The position numbers were made by a program, and so were the translations under genes. A stretch of 64,000 nucleotides of DNA from Girardinichthys multiradiatus (taxonomy: Eukaryota; Chordata; Actinopteri; Cyprinodontiformes; Goodeidae). Position 1 is the stretch's first letter. Each line of letters opens with the position of its first letter. The stretch lies in contig NC_061805.1 in assembly GCF_021462225.1 (NCBI RefSeq), positions 26,429,958 through 26,493,957 on the forward strand. The letters are read 5' to 3'. A model generated the notes under the pieces. It was not told where the DNA came from. It saw nothing but the letters and a program-made list of their open reading frames with translations, and did not search any database. Shown one piece after another: positions 47,051-57,654 of the stretch.

Positions 47051-47712
47051 TAAAGAAGATCTGGAGCCAAGGAATTTCTCATGTACTTAAGTTCCCATGT
47101 TAACAGGAATTGTTTCTCTATAGAGCCAATATCTGGAGAACATCAGCCATATCCACAAACGAAACAACTTTTTGCATAAAACATCAGTAACAGGGGCCTT
47201 TTGGAGTGTGCAGATCAGTGGCTAATTTCCTAAAGATTTCCTCAACATAAACTGACACTGGATCAGCCCCATCCAATGCAAGCCCACTACTTATATTACC
47301 GTGCAAACCCTGACCTGGAATCTCTAGTGTCAGAAGAAGGCAGGACAGTCTGGCAACAGGAAGGAGTCGGACGTGGAGGCAGACATCCTGAGAATACTTG
47401 AAGCCAGTAGGGGAAGAGGGCACAGGACCAGAAAGGCTGGAGAATACAGTACCTGTTGGAACCCTTTGTGTTGATTTTTCTTTCCTGGAGGAACATTGTT
47501 GCATTTCCAACAGGAAACTGAAAATCTGAGTACAAACAAAACTAGCATACAACAATATGGCATAACGGGGTTCAACAGGAGATGGCGATGATCGCTATGT
47601 TTTCTTCTGTATCTAAGTCAGCCTTTCACATTTTGTGGGCAGTTTTTTTTCATGATGGCAAAGATTTTTTATAACAATGCTGATTTAAAAAAAAATCAAA
47701 AGTGTTAGTAAC

Positions 47713-48636
47713 TGTCAGCATCTGCCATTTTGGACTTGGTTTTGGTTTTGTGTTTGTTTACTTTTTCAGTTAGGTGTTTCTATTTCTTTGGGTTTAGTAG
47801 TTATGTTTGTTTATTCCTTCTGTCATTTTGATGTTAGTTCTTGTTCTCTCTCCTGCCCCCTAGTTTTAGTAGTCTTTTCTCCCCTCGCTCATAGTTCCCT
47901 TTCCCCTTTGGCCTAAGACCCCTTTTGTTATTATTTACCCAGTTGTTTGTTCCCCTTATTATTAGTTGTTCCTTCCCCAGCCTTGCTTTACAGTATAGCT
48001 CCCTCTTGATTAGTTTTATAGTAATAGTTCTCTTCGTTTATCCCTTATGTTTTAGTTCCTGTCAGTCAGTTATATTCTGTTATTTAGTAAGTCTGCTTAT
48101 TTACGTAGTCCCTTCCACGTCCTTAGATTTAGTTCTTCCTAGAGTTACTTTTGACATCAGCTTACGTTTAGGTTTCTTTCCCTGTTCCTCCCAGTTTAGT
48201 TTAGTATTAGTTTCCCCTCCTGTCTCTGCGTTTCCTAGCTCTAGTCACCATAGCAACCTCCATTACCTCAGTTCCCTTCACCTGGCCAACACACCTGTAG
48301 GCATTCATCTGATTAACTACTCCTCTCGTTCCCATTGTTTCACCATTCACCGTCCCTGTATATAAGCTTACCAGTTCCATTTGTTCCCTGTCGCCTCATT
48401 CTGCTAGATACCTGCTATTCACCTGTCATGCTCCTGCGTTATTCCTAGAATCCCCGTCAGCCTAGTTCCTGTTCAGCTCTTGTAAGTTCTTTATATCTTG
48501 TTTACTGCTTCCTGAACCCCTGGCAGAGTATCCTGCGCTGTTCAAGCCTTTCAAATAAATTATGGATCAAAACCTTACCTTCTGGCTCCCGAGTATCTCC
48601 CTGCAAGTTGGTCCGACCCAAACCCACTCCCTGACA
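47713..48636 (+). mobile_element. solo LTR, 924 bp, with 5-bp target duplication
   Basis: Starts TGTCAGCATC and ends CCCTGACA (inverted ends TGTCAG/CTGACA). It is flanked on both sides by GTAAC (47708-47712 and 48637-48641). It contains TATATAAG (48359-48366) and, about 190 bases later, AATAAA (48554-48559), giving a sensible U3-R-U5 order in the + orientation. A polypyrimidine-rich U3 explains the open frame at 47925-48365. No internal retroelement sequence is present, so it is a product of LTR-LTR recombination. A Ty3/gypsy- or BEL-type element fits the 5-base duplication. Confidence 0.9.
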
Positions 48637-48641
48637 GTAAC

Positions 48642-48740
48642 TGCTTTTTAGCTTTAGCTTTTTTCATGTAAAGTGCCTTGAGACATCCTGTGTTGTAAAT
48701 TGCTGCTATATAAATAAACTGAACTTAATTGAACAGTTTT
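48642..48740 (+). repeat. LINE 3' tail (AAGTGCCTTGAGAC type)
   Basis: TAAAGTGCCTTGAGACATCC, then TATATAAATAAACTGAAC and a short TTAATTGAA tail. Same family as the tail at 52.5-52.94 kb. It directly follows the solo LTR, so the LTR may have landed in this LINE copy. Confidence 0.65.
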
Positions 48741-49840
48741 AGTGTCCAGTTGTTAGAGGTCTTTCATTTATTTGTAGTTGTGCTTTCAGAAAATGCCCTT
48801 GCCTCTATTATTTTTGCTATCTATTTACTAGTCTAGACAATAGAAACTTACTACAGGGTCCCTAATTATTATATGTCTTTTATCTACTTACGGAAGCAGA
48901 GATAGTTTAGCATAAAAAGGCTCCAAAAGCATTTGTTTTCTCTTTTCACCCTTTTATCACACAAAACAAAACAACAGAATTTGCATTTACTTTCTCTGTT
49001 GGCACTCTAATTGCTATGATTACATTTCAGGGATATTAGTGATTCTGACCAGGGCTGAAGTTTGTGAGCGCAGACTGAAATCAGCCTCCTGTGGTTCCAC
49101 TGCAGGAACTCCTGTGATGATCTACTTCACAAAGAGACACACAGTTGATAAATGCTTAGTGTCGTCAAAATATCAAACCCCAAAAATTCTAAGAAGATTT
49201 CAATATTGCCATAACCTTTTTATCACCTGAGTGCAGTTTTCAGTAACAGGTCTAGGAAGGTGAATAACGGCGGCTGCCTAGGATGAAGGGTGTAATGTTT
49301 TCCATTTTACCCTCTCTGTGTGGTTTCAGACTCATAGCTGCTGTTGATTCTATTTGGGATAAATTAGCCTGGTCCTTTCAAGGTTGACGTTCTTCAAATG
49401 CCAGTGAAAATGAGCATTTATTTCATTCAACTGTAAAAGCTTTCCCCAATTCATGCCAACAAAGGAGCAAAAATAAAACAAATCTGTCAACATCTGAGAA
49501 GTTGTATCATAACTTAGTTAATTTTTGCAGATGGAAACAGAGCTAAACATTGTAAGAAAATCTTTTGATCAATCAAAATTAAAATCAATTAATGACCCCA
49601 AAACCTTCAGGGGCCTCATCAAAAGCTGAAGATAAAGAGGAATATTAATTTTCAGCATTACTGATGGTCCAATCACACATGAATAGTGTCTTTACCAGAA
49701 GAAAAAGGTTTGGGAATTACCTCACTAGAGACCAGGACTAAATCAGAAACACCCCCAGTTGTCTTAATAAAAAATAAAATTATAGCAGGACATTCACAGA
49801 AAACCAATAGTTACTCTGAACTTTACTAATCTCCATATTG
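48741..49840. other. intergenic, nothing recognised
   Basis: No supported feature. Confidence 0.4.
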
Positions 49841-49849
49841 ATATATTTT

Positions 49850-50645
49850 ATGACAGAACAGAAATGGTCCACAAACATTGGTGGCCAAATTAAGCCATTT
49901 GGATTTACAGCGGATTTACAGATGAGAATCGGTGCCTCCAAGTCCGAGGCCATGGTCTTGAGCCACAAAAGGGCAGAGTGCCTTCTCCGGGTCGGGGGGG
50001 GGTCCTGCCTCAAGTGGAGGAGTTCAAGTATCTTGGGGTCTTGTTCACGAATGAGGGAAAAATGGAGCAGGAGATGGACAGATGGATTGGTGCTACGTCA
50101 GCAGTGATGCGGGCGCTGTACTGGTCTGTCGTGGTGAAGAGAGAGCTGAGTCAATCAAAAACCGAAGCTCTCCATTTACCGGTCGATCTACGTTCCTACC
50201 CTCATCTATGGTCATGACCGAAAGAACGAGATTACAGATACAAGCGGCCGAAATGAGTTTCCTCCTCAGGGTGTCTGGGCTCTGCCTTAGAGATAGAGTG
50301 AGAAGCTCGGTCATCCGGGAGGGACTCAGAGTAGAGCCGCTGCTTCTCCACATTGAGAGGAGCCAGTTGAGGTGGCTCAGGCATCTGGTTATGATGCCTC
50401 CTGGACGCCTCCGTGGTGGGGTGTTCCAGGCACGTCCCACTGGGAGGAGGCCCAGAGGAAGACCCAGGACACGCTGGAGGGACTATGTTTCTTGGCTGGC
50501 CTGGGAACGCCTTGGGATTCCTCCAGCTGAGCTGGCCCATGTGGCTGGGGAGAGGGAAGTCTGGGTCTCTCTGCTTTGGCTGCTGCCCCCGCAAAACCGA
50601 ACCCCGGATAAGCGGAAGATGATGGATGGATGGATGGATGGATGG
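49850..50645 (+). mobile_element. Rex3/RTE-type LINE 3' end with GATG tail
   Basis: The last part of the ORF is readable over two frameshifts. It has VEEFKYLGVLFTNEGKMEQE, WSVVVKRELS, RLQIQAAEMSFLLRVSGL, LRDRVRSSVIREGLRVEPLL, SQLRWLRHL, GRRPRGRPRTRWRDYVS and LAWERLGIPP, ending near 50600. A short 3'UTR and a GGATGGATG tandem tail (50625-50645) follow, which is the standard Rex3 end. 5'-truncated, relatively young compared with the copy near 20 kb. Confidence 0.88.
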
Positions 50646-51126
50646 ATTTACAGCTTTTGTGAAAAGAGCAGCAATTTTTATTTTGTGACAAACATTTTGT
50701 AGTGCTCAACGTTTGCAAAACAAACCTGAAACAAGGACTGAAGACTGTAAATCTCCTGACTAAAGTTCCCTCAGTATTTGCTTCATCTTTTATTTGAAAC
50801 AACAAAATTGCCACTTTTTTTGTGCATATTTTTGTTTTCTGTCTGGGTTTTATTCTGTTATTGATTTTACTTCTGATTAATTCTGATCAGTACATTTCTA
50901 TAGAATATATTCTGCCCTGGTACTTTTATTCGTTGACATTTGTGTGGTTCTTCTTGTCTGGCTTCCATCTCTTGCTTCTTTAAATTACAGATCTCAGTGA
51001 TCCCATAGTGCTTTCAGTTTTGTTAAAAGTTAATAAAGGTACTTTTTCTTTGGCTACCTGAAGTGATCTCTGCAATTTGGTTCCATGTTGAAGCATGGTA
51101 ATGGCAGCATCATGAGGAGGGGATGC

Positions 51127-51134
51127 TTTTCTTC
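51127..51134 (+). repeat. target-site duplication, left copy
   Basis: TTTTCTTC, repeated at 52941-52948, bounds the insertion carrying the acbd4 copy. Confidence 0.7.
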
Positions 51135-51143
51135 CTATGTCCA

Positions 51144-52323
51144 TCAGGTGGCGCTACCAGAAGATGTGCGGCTTTTCTGGTGGGCCTTCCTCAGGAGGTA
51201 GACCAGATCTTGTGTGACAAACGACCACAGCATGAAAAGAACGACTGTCTGACACAACACATCAAATGGCCACCATGTCTCCTCCTGCTGTGAAGCTGCA
51301 GCTGTACACTGCAGACATGGTCTCCAGTCTGAGCCACGAGTGGCAGCAAGCCTCTCCGCCGCCTCCAGTCTGTCCATGACACTCCTCATGTCCTGTCTGA
51401 GCCTCCGTAGAGCCAAGATTATCTGTTGCTGCAGGTGTGTCATCACCACCTCGTCGACCTGCTCCTCCACCACATGCACCACCTGGGCCTACCCGCCTCG
51501 GGCTTCCCTGTGAAATGCCACGTTCTCTCCAGCTGTGGTAGGAACCTTCCCGCCCACCTTCCCGGCCTCTCCTAGGGGGACCCTGACACTTCCCATCCTC
51601 TGCTCCCTCCCCACCTTGACCAGCTCCGAGCTGTCTTCCCTCCAGGCGAGCTTCCAGGTGAGTCCCCTTGATGTTGCTCAGCTGCTCCACTGAGTCCTCA
51701 GAGTCACAGAAGATTTCACTCTCCAGTTCACTGGTCAAGGACAAACCCTCAGACATCCCAGAGTCTTTAGGAACATTGTTGGTAGGAGGCAGGTGTTCAT
51801 CATCAGGCATGTTCAGCTCCATGGCTGGATCAGAGCTCTCTAAACTTTCCTGAGATGTCTCCTGCTCCTCACCTTCAATCTTCATGTATGTTGAGCTGTC
51901 CACCGGCTGGCTGCCTTTAGGACCTTCAATGAGGTTGAACAGTGATGCTGGGGGCAGGGGCATGTCACCAATAACCCTGTAGAAAGGCTCAAAGTGGTGG
52001 AAGAAGGGTGCTGTTGTTTCATCCATGGGCATGGTGTGGATGACCTCTTGTGCTACTTTCTTCATCTCTTCCACATGTGCTGCCATGGCACTCTCCCGAC
52101 TCATCTCCCCAAGTCGGCTCCACGCATCTGGGTCCCAGAAGCCAGGCCGAGGCACCATACATGGTCCACACACTGCCTGCTTGTATATACTGTAAAAACA
52201 TAGAATCACCTCATAACAAGGTCTGTAGGAACCGTTTTTGGGGAGATTGTGAATCACATCCACTGCTGCCTGGAAACGCCTCTGATGGTCCACCGCAGGC
52301 TCTGCCATGGCCAAGATTGGCAT
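51144..52323 (-). pseudogene. intronless acbd4 retrocopy (acyl-CoA-binding domain protein 4-like)
   Basis: Residues 1-~275 read open from ATG 52323. QAAVDVIHNLPKNGSYRPCYE, VPRPGFWDP, EMSRESAMAAHVEEMKKVAQEVI and FEPFYRVIGDMPLPP match ACBD4 better than ACBD5. An acidic linker with SEIFCDSEDSVEQL follows. A frameshift near 51480-51510 moves the remainder into another frame: coiled-coil LQQQIILALRRLRQDMRSVMDRLE (51340-51446), then WWPF and a hydrophobic tail anchor (about 51190-51275), stop TGA 51144-51146. The family binds long-chain acyl-CoA on the cytosolic face of peroxisomes. Between GFWDP and DAW (52128) the family's IGRYKW is missing (18 bases), removing the Lys-Trp of the ligand pocket. 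No introns over the whole ORF although the parent family is multi-exonic, hence a processed copy. It ends 9 bases past the stop with no poly(A). Confidence 0.85.
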
Positions 52324-52500
52324 GATCCCAGCTCAAGCTAACAGGACCTCTGTGACTCTCCCTCTGGTCTCATTCCCTCCGCCAGCAGCCGCCCAGACAC
52401 ACATATGTCTGCACTTTAGAGGAGCTCCATCCTTTGTCCTGGAGACAGACCTGCTAAGACCACACAACACTTCCGTAGCACGTGACATGCTACGGAAAAA
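52324..52500 (-). other. probable 5'UTR part of the acbd4 retrocopy
   Basis: GC-richer sequence upstream of the retrocopy ATG, up to the point where LINE-type DNA of opposite orientation begins (about 52500-52560). No promoter motif seen. The exact junction is not visible by eye. Confidence 0.4.
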
Positions 52501-52509
52501 CATTCACTT

Positions 52510-52940
52510 TTCCTTCCCATAGAAAGGACTCCTGGATCAGTGATTCTTTGTTCTCTTTGTGTCTCTGCTCTGTTCTCTCAAACCCCCAGTTGGTCGTGGC
52601 AGATGGCCGCTCACACTGAGCCTGGTTCTGCTGGAGGTTTCTTCCTGTTAAAAGGGAGTTTTTCCTCTCCACTGTCGCTACATGCATGCTCAGTATGAGG
52701 GATTGCTGCAAAGTCAACGCCAGTGACTGTCCACTGTCTCTACATGCTCATCCAGGAGGAGTGAATGCTGCAAGTCACTGACTGGACAGAAAAACTGTTT
52801 ATCCAATTAGAATAAATAACTGAATCTGACTGCACTGTACAATGGTTAGGATTAATTGGAATGTATGTACCTGACTTTTGTGAAGTGCCTTGAGACAACA
52901 TGTGTTGTGAATTGGCGCTGTATAAATAAACTGAATTGAA
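52510..52940 (+). repeat. LINE-type 3'UTR/tail (TTCCTGTTAAAAGGGAG family)
   Basis: GGCAGATGGCCGCTCACACT, TTCTGCTGGAGGTTTCTTCC, GGGAGTTTTTCCTCTCCACT, ATGAGGGATTGCTGCAAAG, GTGCCTTGAGACAACATGTG and TATAAATAAACTGAATTGAA form one of the commonest teleost LINE (L2/Rex1-like) 3' ends. It stops exactly at the right copy of TTTTCTTC. Confidence 0.8.
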
Positions 52941-52948
52941 TTTTCTTC
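52941..52948 (+). repeat. target-site duplication, right copy
   Basis: TTTTCTTC, the partner of 51127-51134. Confidence 0.7.
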
Positions 52949-53098
52949 ACAACAGGAATAAAGAAACTGTCCTTAGTTGGTGGGAAAATAGATAAAGCTA
53001 AGTATATGGCAGTCCTTGTAGAAAAGCTATTAGAGCATGCCAAAGACTTCAGACTGGCATGGAGTCAGAGGAGTGTGAATACTTTTGCAAGGCACTGT

Positions 53099-53690
53099 AA
53101 GCAACTGGTAAGGGGTTAGAGACGTTGTGCTGCTGTTGTATCTGATCTCCTGAACATGAAAATGCAGGATTATATTGTAAATTGCCAGACATAAATTTTA
53201 ATACAATTGCTTGCTGAGTTAATATAAAGGTCAACAATTATATATGTGGCTAAAGGGCAAAACAGTTTTTTCTCAACCTACACAAAAATATTGAGAGGAC
53301 AAATGTGGCACAGCTACACAGTCACAGTTCCCAAAGTCTCTACTCATTTTTTTTTAGATCTACAAGGCATGAACTTAAAGTTTTTTTTTTCTTTGATGTT
53401 TTTGCAGAACCACAACACCTTCTCATCTGTAAATGATGTTGCAGCTGCATTTCAGCACCACTTGGTCTTGGCTAAGTGTTTCTGTTTGTGTATGCAGTGG
53501 AGCAGATAAAAAAGACAAGGGGCAGGTGTAGGCTCTAGGTTATTAGGCCAGGTAAACACAATATGCTTGTGTAACTCTGGCTGATAATTCACTGACCTTT
53601 ACTGTTTACACTCTAATGCATTCTAATAGGACGGCAGATCCCAGTATGCTTCCTTTGTCACAAAAACACACACACTTTATGGTGGCCATT
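53099..53690. other. intergenic, nothing recognised
   Basis: No supported feature. Confidence 0.4.
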
Positions 53691-53693
53691 TAT

Positions 53694-53729
53694 CACAGTG
53701 ACTTACATACATGTATGTAAGTCACTGTG
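53694..53729. repeat. perfect 36-bp palindrome
   Basis: CACAGTGACTTACATACATG is followed directly by its reverse complement (the central CATG is shared), with no spacer and no mismatch over 36 bases. TATGTG repeats follow on the right. It could extrude as a cruciform or be a tiny fold-back element; no known site is recognised. Confidence 0.92.
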
Positions 53730-53999
53730 TATGTGTATGTGTATGTACACACAGCTATCTGGTTGTCTGGGAGATCAAAGTGTTTATATTTTCTCCACCA
53801 CAAAGCCTCTGAGAGGAAGAGGAACCTGTCTGTTGAAACACAAACTCATTTGCTATAAAGGATTCAATCTGAGAAAAGAAGGATTGTTTATGTTAGTAAA
53901 TTGTATTATTTACCGACAAACCCCTGTCTGTATATAATACAACGATGTGTAAAAAGCCTAAGATAGATTTATATTGCAGTAGCATAATCAAACAGAAAA

Positions 54000-54320
54000 A
54001 TTCAACCTGTACAAATTCCTTTGGGATGGTTGGGGAGGTCTCCAGCAGTTATTGAGGCAGGATACACCCTAGCCAGGTTACCAGTCCATCACAGGGCAAC
54101 TTAGAGACATACTTTAAGGGTAACCAATTTAGAATAACCAACTAACCTAACAGTCATGCGTCTGGACTGTAGGAGGAAGCCGGAGTACCCAGAGAGAACC
54201 AAAGCATGAATGGGGAGAACATGCAGAATCCATGCAGAAAAACCCCAGGCTGGGATTCAAACCCAGGACCTGGCGAACAGAGCAACCAACTGCACCAATG
54301 TGCAGCCTGGAATATAAATA
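54000..54320 (+). repeat. LINE-type 3' tail repeat
   Basis: CCAGTCCATCACAGGGCAAC, CAACTAACCTAACAGTCATG, AGGAGGAAGCCGGAGTACCC, GGGGAGAACATGCAGAATCC and GGGATTCAAACCCAGGACCT. Same family as 40555-40845. Confidence 0.7.
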
Positions 54321-54489
54321 TGACACATAAGTATAAATGTGACAGAGAGACCACTCTTTTAGTCACAGCTCACCAGGCTGGATATTTACCATATTTACCA
54401 TTATTTACTCAAAACAAAACAAAAAAACAAAACATAATATTGAAGATGGGAATGGAGAAAAACTCACTGCAGCAAATAGTGGCATCTTG

Positions 54490-54575
54490 GGGTCAGCTGA
54501 GACCTCCCACAGCCCAAAAGCATGACTGTTAGGTTAGCTGGTTACTGTAAATTGGTTACTCTTAAAGCGAGTATC
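54490..54575 (-). repeat. inverted fragment of the same LINE-type tail
   Basis: The reverse complement of this stretch reproduces the AGTAACCAATTTA...CTAACCTAACAGTCATG part of 54110-54165. The two lie about 330 bases apart in opposite orientation. Confidence 0.6.
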
Positions 54576-54714
54576 TGTCATTTACATTCCAACTGGTTGT
54601 TTGGGAGTGATAGCAGAAAAATACGTTCTCTATCTTACCATCACATATGTTAATATATTGAATTTGATTAACACTTCTTGATTTGGAAACCTCTGACTTG
54701 AAGAAATAAAACCA

Positions 54715-55420
54715 AGATTGAACTTTTACAGAAAAAAACAGTACTGAATGTGGAAAAGCACTTCATACCCACTGTGGAGTGAAAGATCTGTGATGCCGTG
54801 GGGGTGTTTTTCTTTTAAAGGTCCCGAGAAGCTTGTTGAGTTCATGGCATCATGAAAACCTTGAAATACAAGGCGATTGGTGTTTCTGCAGGACAATGAT
54901 CTAGCCCATGTGGCCAAATTAACAGAAAAATTGTGCTTCAGTCACAAAATCAACCTTCTTTCATACCCATCTCACTCCCCAAACATAGATCCTATAGAAA
55001 ACCCGTGGAGTGAGCTGAAGAAAAAACTGCGAAAGGGAGACCTGAAAACTCTGGACTTATGTCCTCAGGGGCCAGTTTCCTGCAGCTTTTCACTGCAGAG
55101 ATCTTAGATGCAGATGCCTAGTTCAACAGATTTGAATCAAGTGGCTGAAGTAGCCCGTCAGCATGCAGTAAACCTCTACATAGTACCTATTGATGCATTT
55201 GTATTGAAACAGATAAAACATCTAAAAGCTGCAGAAAAGGGGCCCTAACTATTGGAGTCTTGTACCACTTATTTGAAGTGACTGTGCAAAATGAATAATC
55301 ATAAGATCTCTCTTTCTGTATGAGTAAGACACAGTGTTGTCCTGCTGGGGGTCAAATTATACACAGTAGGTGGCCTTTTCTAAAACATTTAGTGATAGAT
55401 TCAGTGCTTCTGAAATAAAA
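54715..55420 (+). mobile_element. Tc1-like transposase relic
   Basis: VFLQDNDLAHVAKLTEKLCF (second catalytic Asp retained), LLSYPSHSPNIDPIENPWSELKKKLRKGD (catalytic Glu retained) read open at 54877-55060. Upstream, the GGGCFS and HGI-type blocks are frameshifted, and the first catalytic Asp region is not found. Shares GAGTTCATGGCATCAT with the relic at 41 kb. Confidence 0.7.
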
Positions 55421-57654
55421 GACAGATTTAAGGCTTCTTACACATCTTCGCTAGTGGTGCCAACAGATTTGTATACTGCCTATAAGTTTGCTCACTAATT
55501 TTAAGAATAATCTTTGGTTTAAAAATGTTGCATTCGTTTACAGTTTCTTATTTTTGCTTTTCGCTAGTTTGCTTTCTGATTAAACTGTGAGGGACCGAGG
55601 CCCGCCAGAGGTGGCCCGCACCATGCAAAAAGATGACCGGTCCGGGGACGAAGGCCAGCTGGAAAGTGTAAGCCAGCACTAACTTTTTCGGTTCCACCTT
55701 CTGTAAGTTCCTTTAGGATGGATCAGATTTTTATTATTTTTTTGGGATTTATTACTTATAGAGTAACAGTTTACATTAGGGCAACAGTTAACATTTATAG
55801 TGGTATAAGCATTTAGATCCTTAACTGTGATACATGTAGTAGTAGCAGTAGGAGGAGGAAGAGGAGGAGGAATGAAATACACAACCAGGCCGTCAGAGTC
55901 CACAGGCTAACTCTGCTGTTTAGCAGAAAAGACTATTTTACATACCCATTCCTGTGTACTGATGTTGAATTTACTTTTTGAGTGAATTGTTTATTTTCTG
56001 ATGTCCGAAACAATTTACCACATGATATTTACCAAACTCCCTGCAAAGCAACATGATGTGCTTATATCTGGTATAAACCGAGGATATAAACACACTTACC
56101 ATACAAAAAGTATTGAATTCTGTCACCCCAATGTCACATTACCATAAAGCTCTATCAGTTTAGTTCTGCAATATGCATAATGCTACTCATGATGAGTATT
56201 ACAGCTCAGTTTGTCAAATATGTGTTAAGTCAGGTCAATTGCTGTATATATATTTGTCAACACACATAAGTGAGAAACACACAACGAGTACATTCATTAA
56301 ATAAGAATAAAATGAAATCCAAAATCAAAGGTGAATTGTGGTAATTTGGATTTAATTACCAGAAAGTCCTAGTTAGTCAAGTTCGAGTTGCTCAACATAT
56401 CAAACCATAGTGGTTCTAATATTTATGGTTACTACAATAGTATCGCAATTAAACAGTTTGCTAAAATTCTGCAACCACAGTGCCCGCTCAAGCATAAAGA
56501 GCCTCTGAGTGTAGTCTGGGATTTTTATCTGTTGATGGCCACCTTAACATCTTTTTATAGAAAATGCATACTTATTTTCAAAGAATTAGTAGTCCACAAA
56601 ATAGGATTTACAAGAAAGAAGGATTCATTTTAATTTGGGTAAAATTTTTGCTAAATACTAATTCAAGTGGTGTAGTTCTAAGGTGGTGGATCCAGGATAG
56701 TTTTTGTGCAGCTCGTTTCAACAGGAAAAAAAAACCCAATTATCTTAGCTGTGATCATTTTTCCTTTTTGGTGTCGTGAAAAAAAAAAACTATTATTGAG
56801 TAACTTCTTTTATCAATTGCGAATAAAAGCAAACTGTTGTTTTTCAAACTCTATTGATTAAAAGCATTTTGATTTAGATACATCAATACAAGTAAACCTA
56901 TACAAATCTATGCAATAGTTGCTCGACCAAAACATACAGGAACTAATAATAAGAGTGATTTCATCTTTTATTTATTGGTCTTCTCAGTGTATTAGAATAT
57001 TCTACAAGGTGAATAATTCATAGCCCTAAATTACAAACATTCAACAGAAGTGCAAAGCTGGTATTTTTATTCTCTTCGGCATGTCCATCCCCCACAACAG
57101 CTTCAGTGCACCGTCTCTCACACAATGTTGTCACAGTTGTCTGCAAGCTGTCCATCACCCACCTCTATCCATCTGGATGGAAGAGGCAGGTTCCCTGCAA
57201 ATCCTCACAAAAACAACACAGATAAGAGTGGAGAGATGGAGATCAGATACAGCAGGAGCAATCACTGTCAGACTTATCTAAACTGGCATGAATAAGATAT
57301 CCAGTAGTCCTCCTGACTTTGAGTTAAAGTATATATGCAGGTCTTCTGCATGAGCTGATATCAGAGGGGCGAACATTAAGATAATGAGATATATGTTCCA
57401 GAAAAAGGCAATGTCAGACAAAATTAAAATATCTGGTTTGAACAGAACTGACACTGCACATGCTGCATATTTAAACATTTAAACATATTTTAAAATGGCC
57501 CTTACAGCCCAGCACTATCACCACATGTTTCTCCTCAGTCTTGGTGTGTTTAGTGTAACATACTATCGCGCTATCTACAGTTTATGCATAAATGTTTTGA
57601 AATGTTATGTAGAGAAAATTCTAGTCAAACATCCACTTGTTTTAAGCATATACA
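55421..57654. other. intergenic, one GC-rich block
   Basis: AT-rich apart from about 55585-55680, which is strongly GC-rich (GAGGGACCGAGGCCCGCCAG, GACCGGTCCGGGGACG). No gene or repeat is recognised. Confidence 0.4.

Larger units (their letters stand above)
51061..53097 (+). mobile_element. Tc1-like relic split by a later insertion
   Basis: The left piece (about 51061-51134) encodes LKHGNGSIMRRGCFSS (the HGGGSxMxWGCFS block). The right piece (52949-53097) resumes with KKLSLVGGKIDKAKYMAVL and HAKDFRL, then jumps to a terminal repeat, ACTTTTGCAAGGCACTG, followed by TA (53098-53099). Everything between 51135 and 52940 is foreign. Removing it together with one copy of TTTTCTTC rejoins the transposase sequence almost seamlessly. 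The element had already lost most of its 5' part. Confidence 0.75.

Noticed and set aside
47184..47575. Three overlapping minus-strand open frames of about 80-120 codons
   Set aside because: No recognisable domain, no splice context, overlapping in different frames; probably chance or old repeat DNA.
47925..48365. 146-codon open frame
   Set aside because: Falls inside the U3 part of the solo LTR and consists of pyrimidine-rich codons.
51144..52323. Calling the retrocopy acbd5 rather than acbd4
   Set aside because: NGSYRPxYE, GPCxVPRPGFWDP, MSRExAM and FEPxYxVIxDMPxPP fit ACBD4. ACBD5 shares only the general domain and the CDS-type acidic motif.
53694..53729. Palindrome as a rho-independent-type terminator or CRISPR-like unit
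   Set aside because: Eukaryotic context, single occurrence, no repeat array and no T-run.
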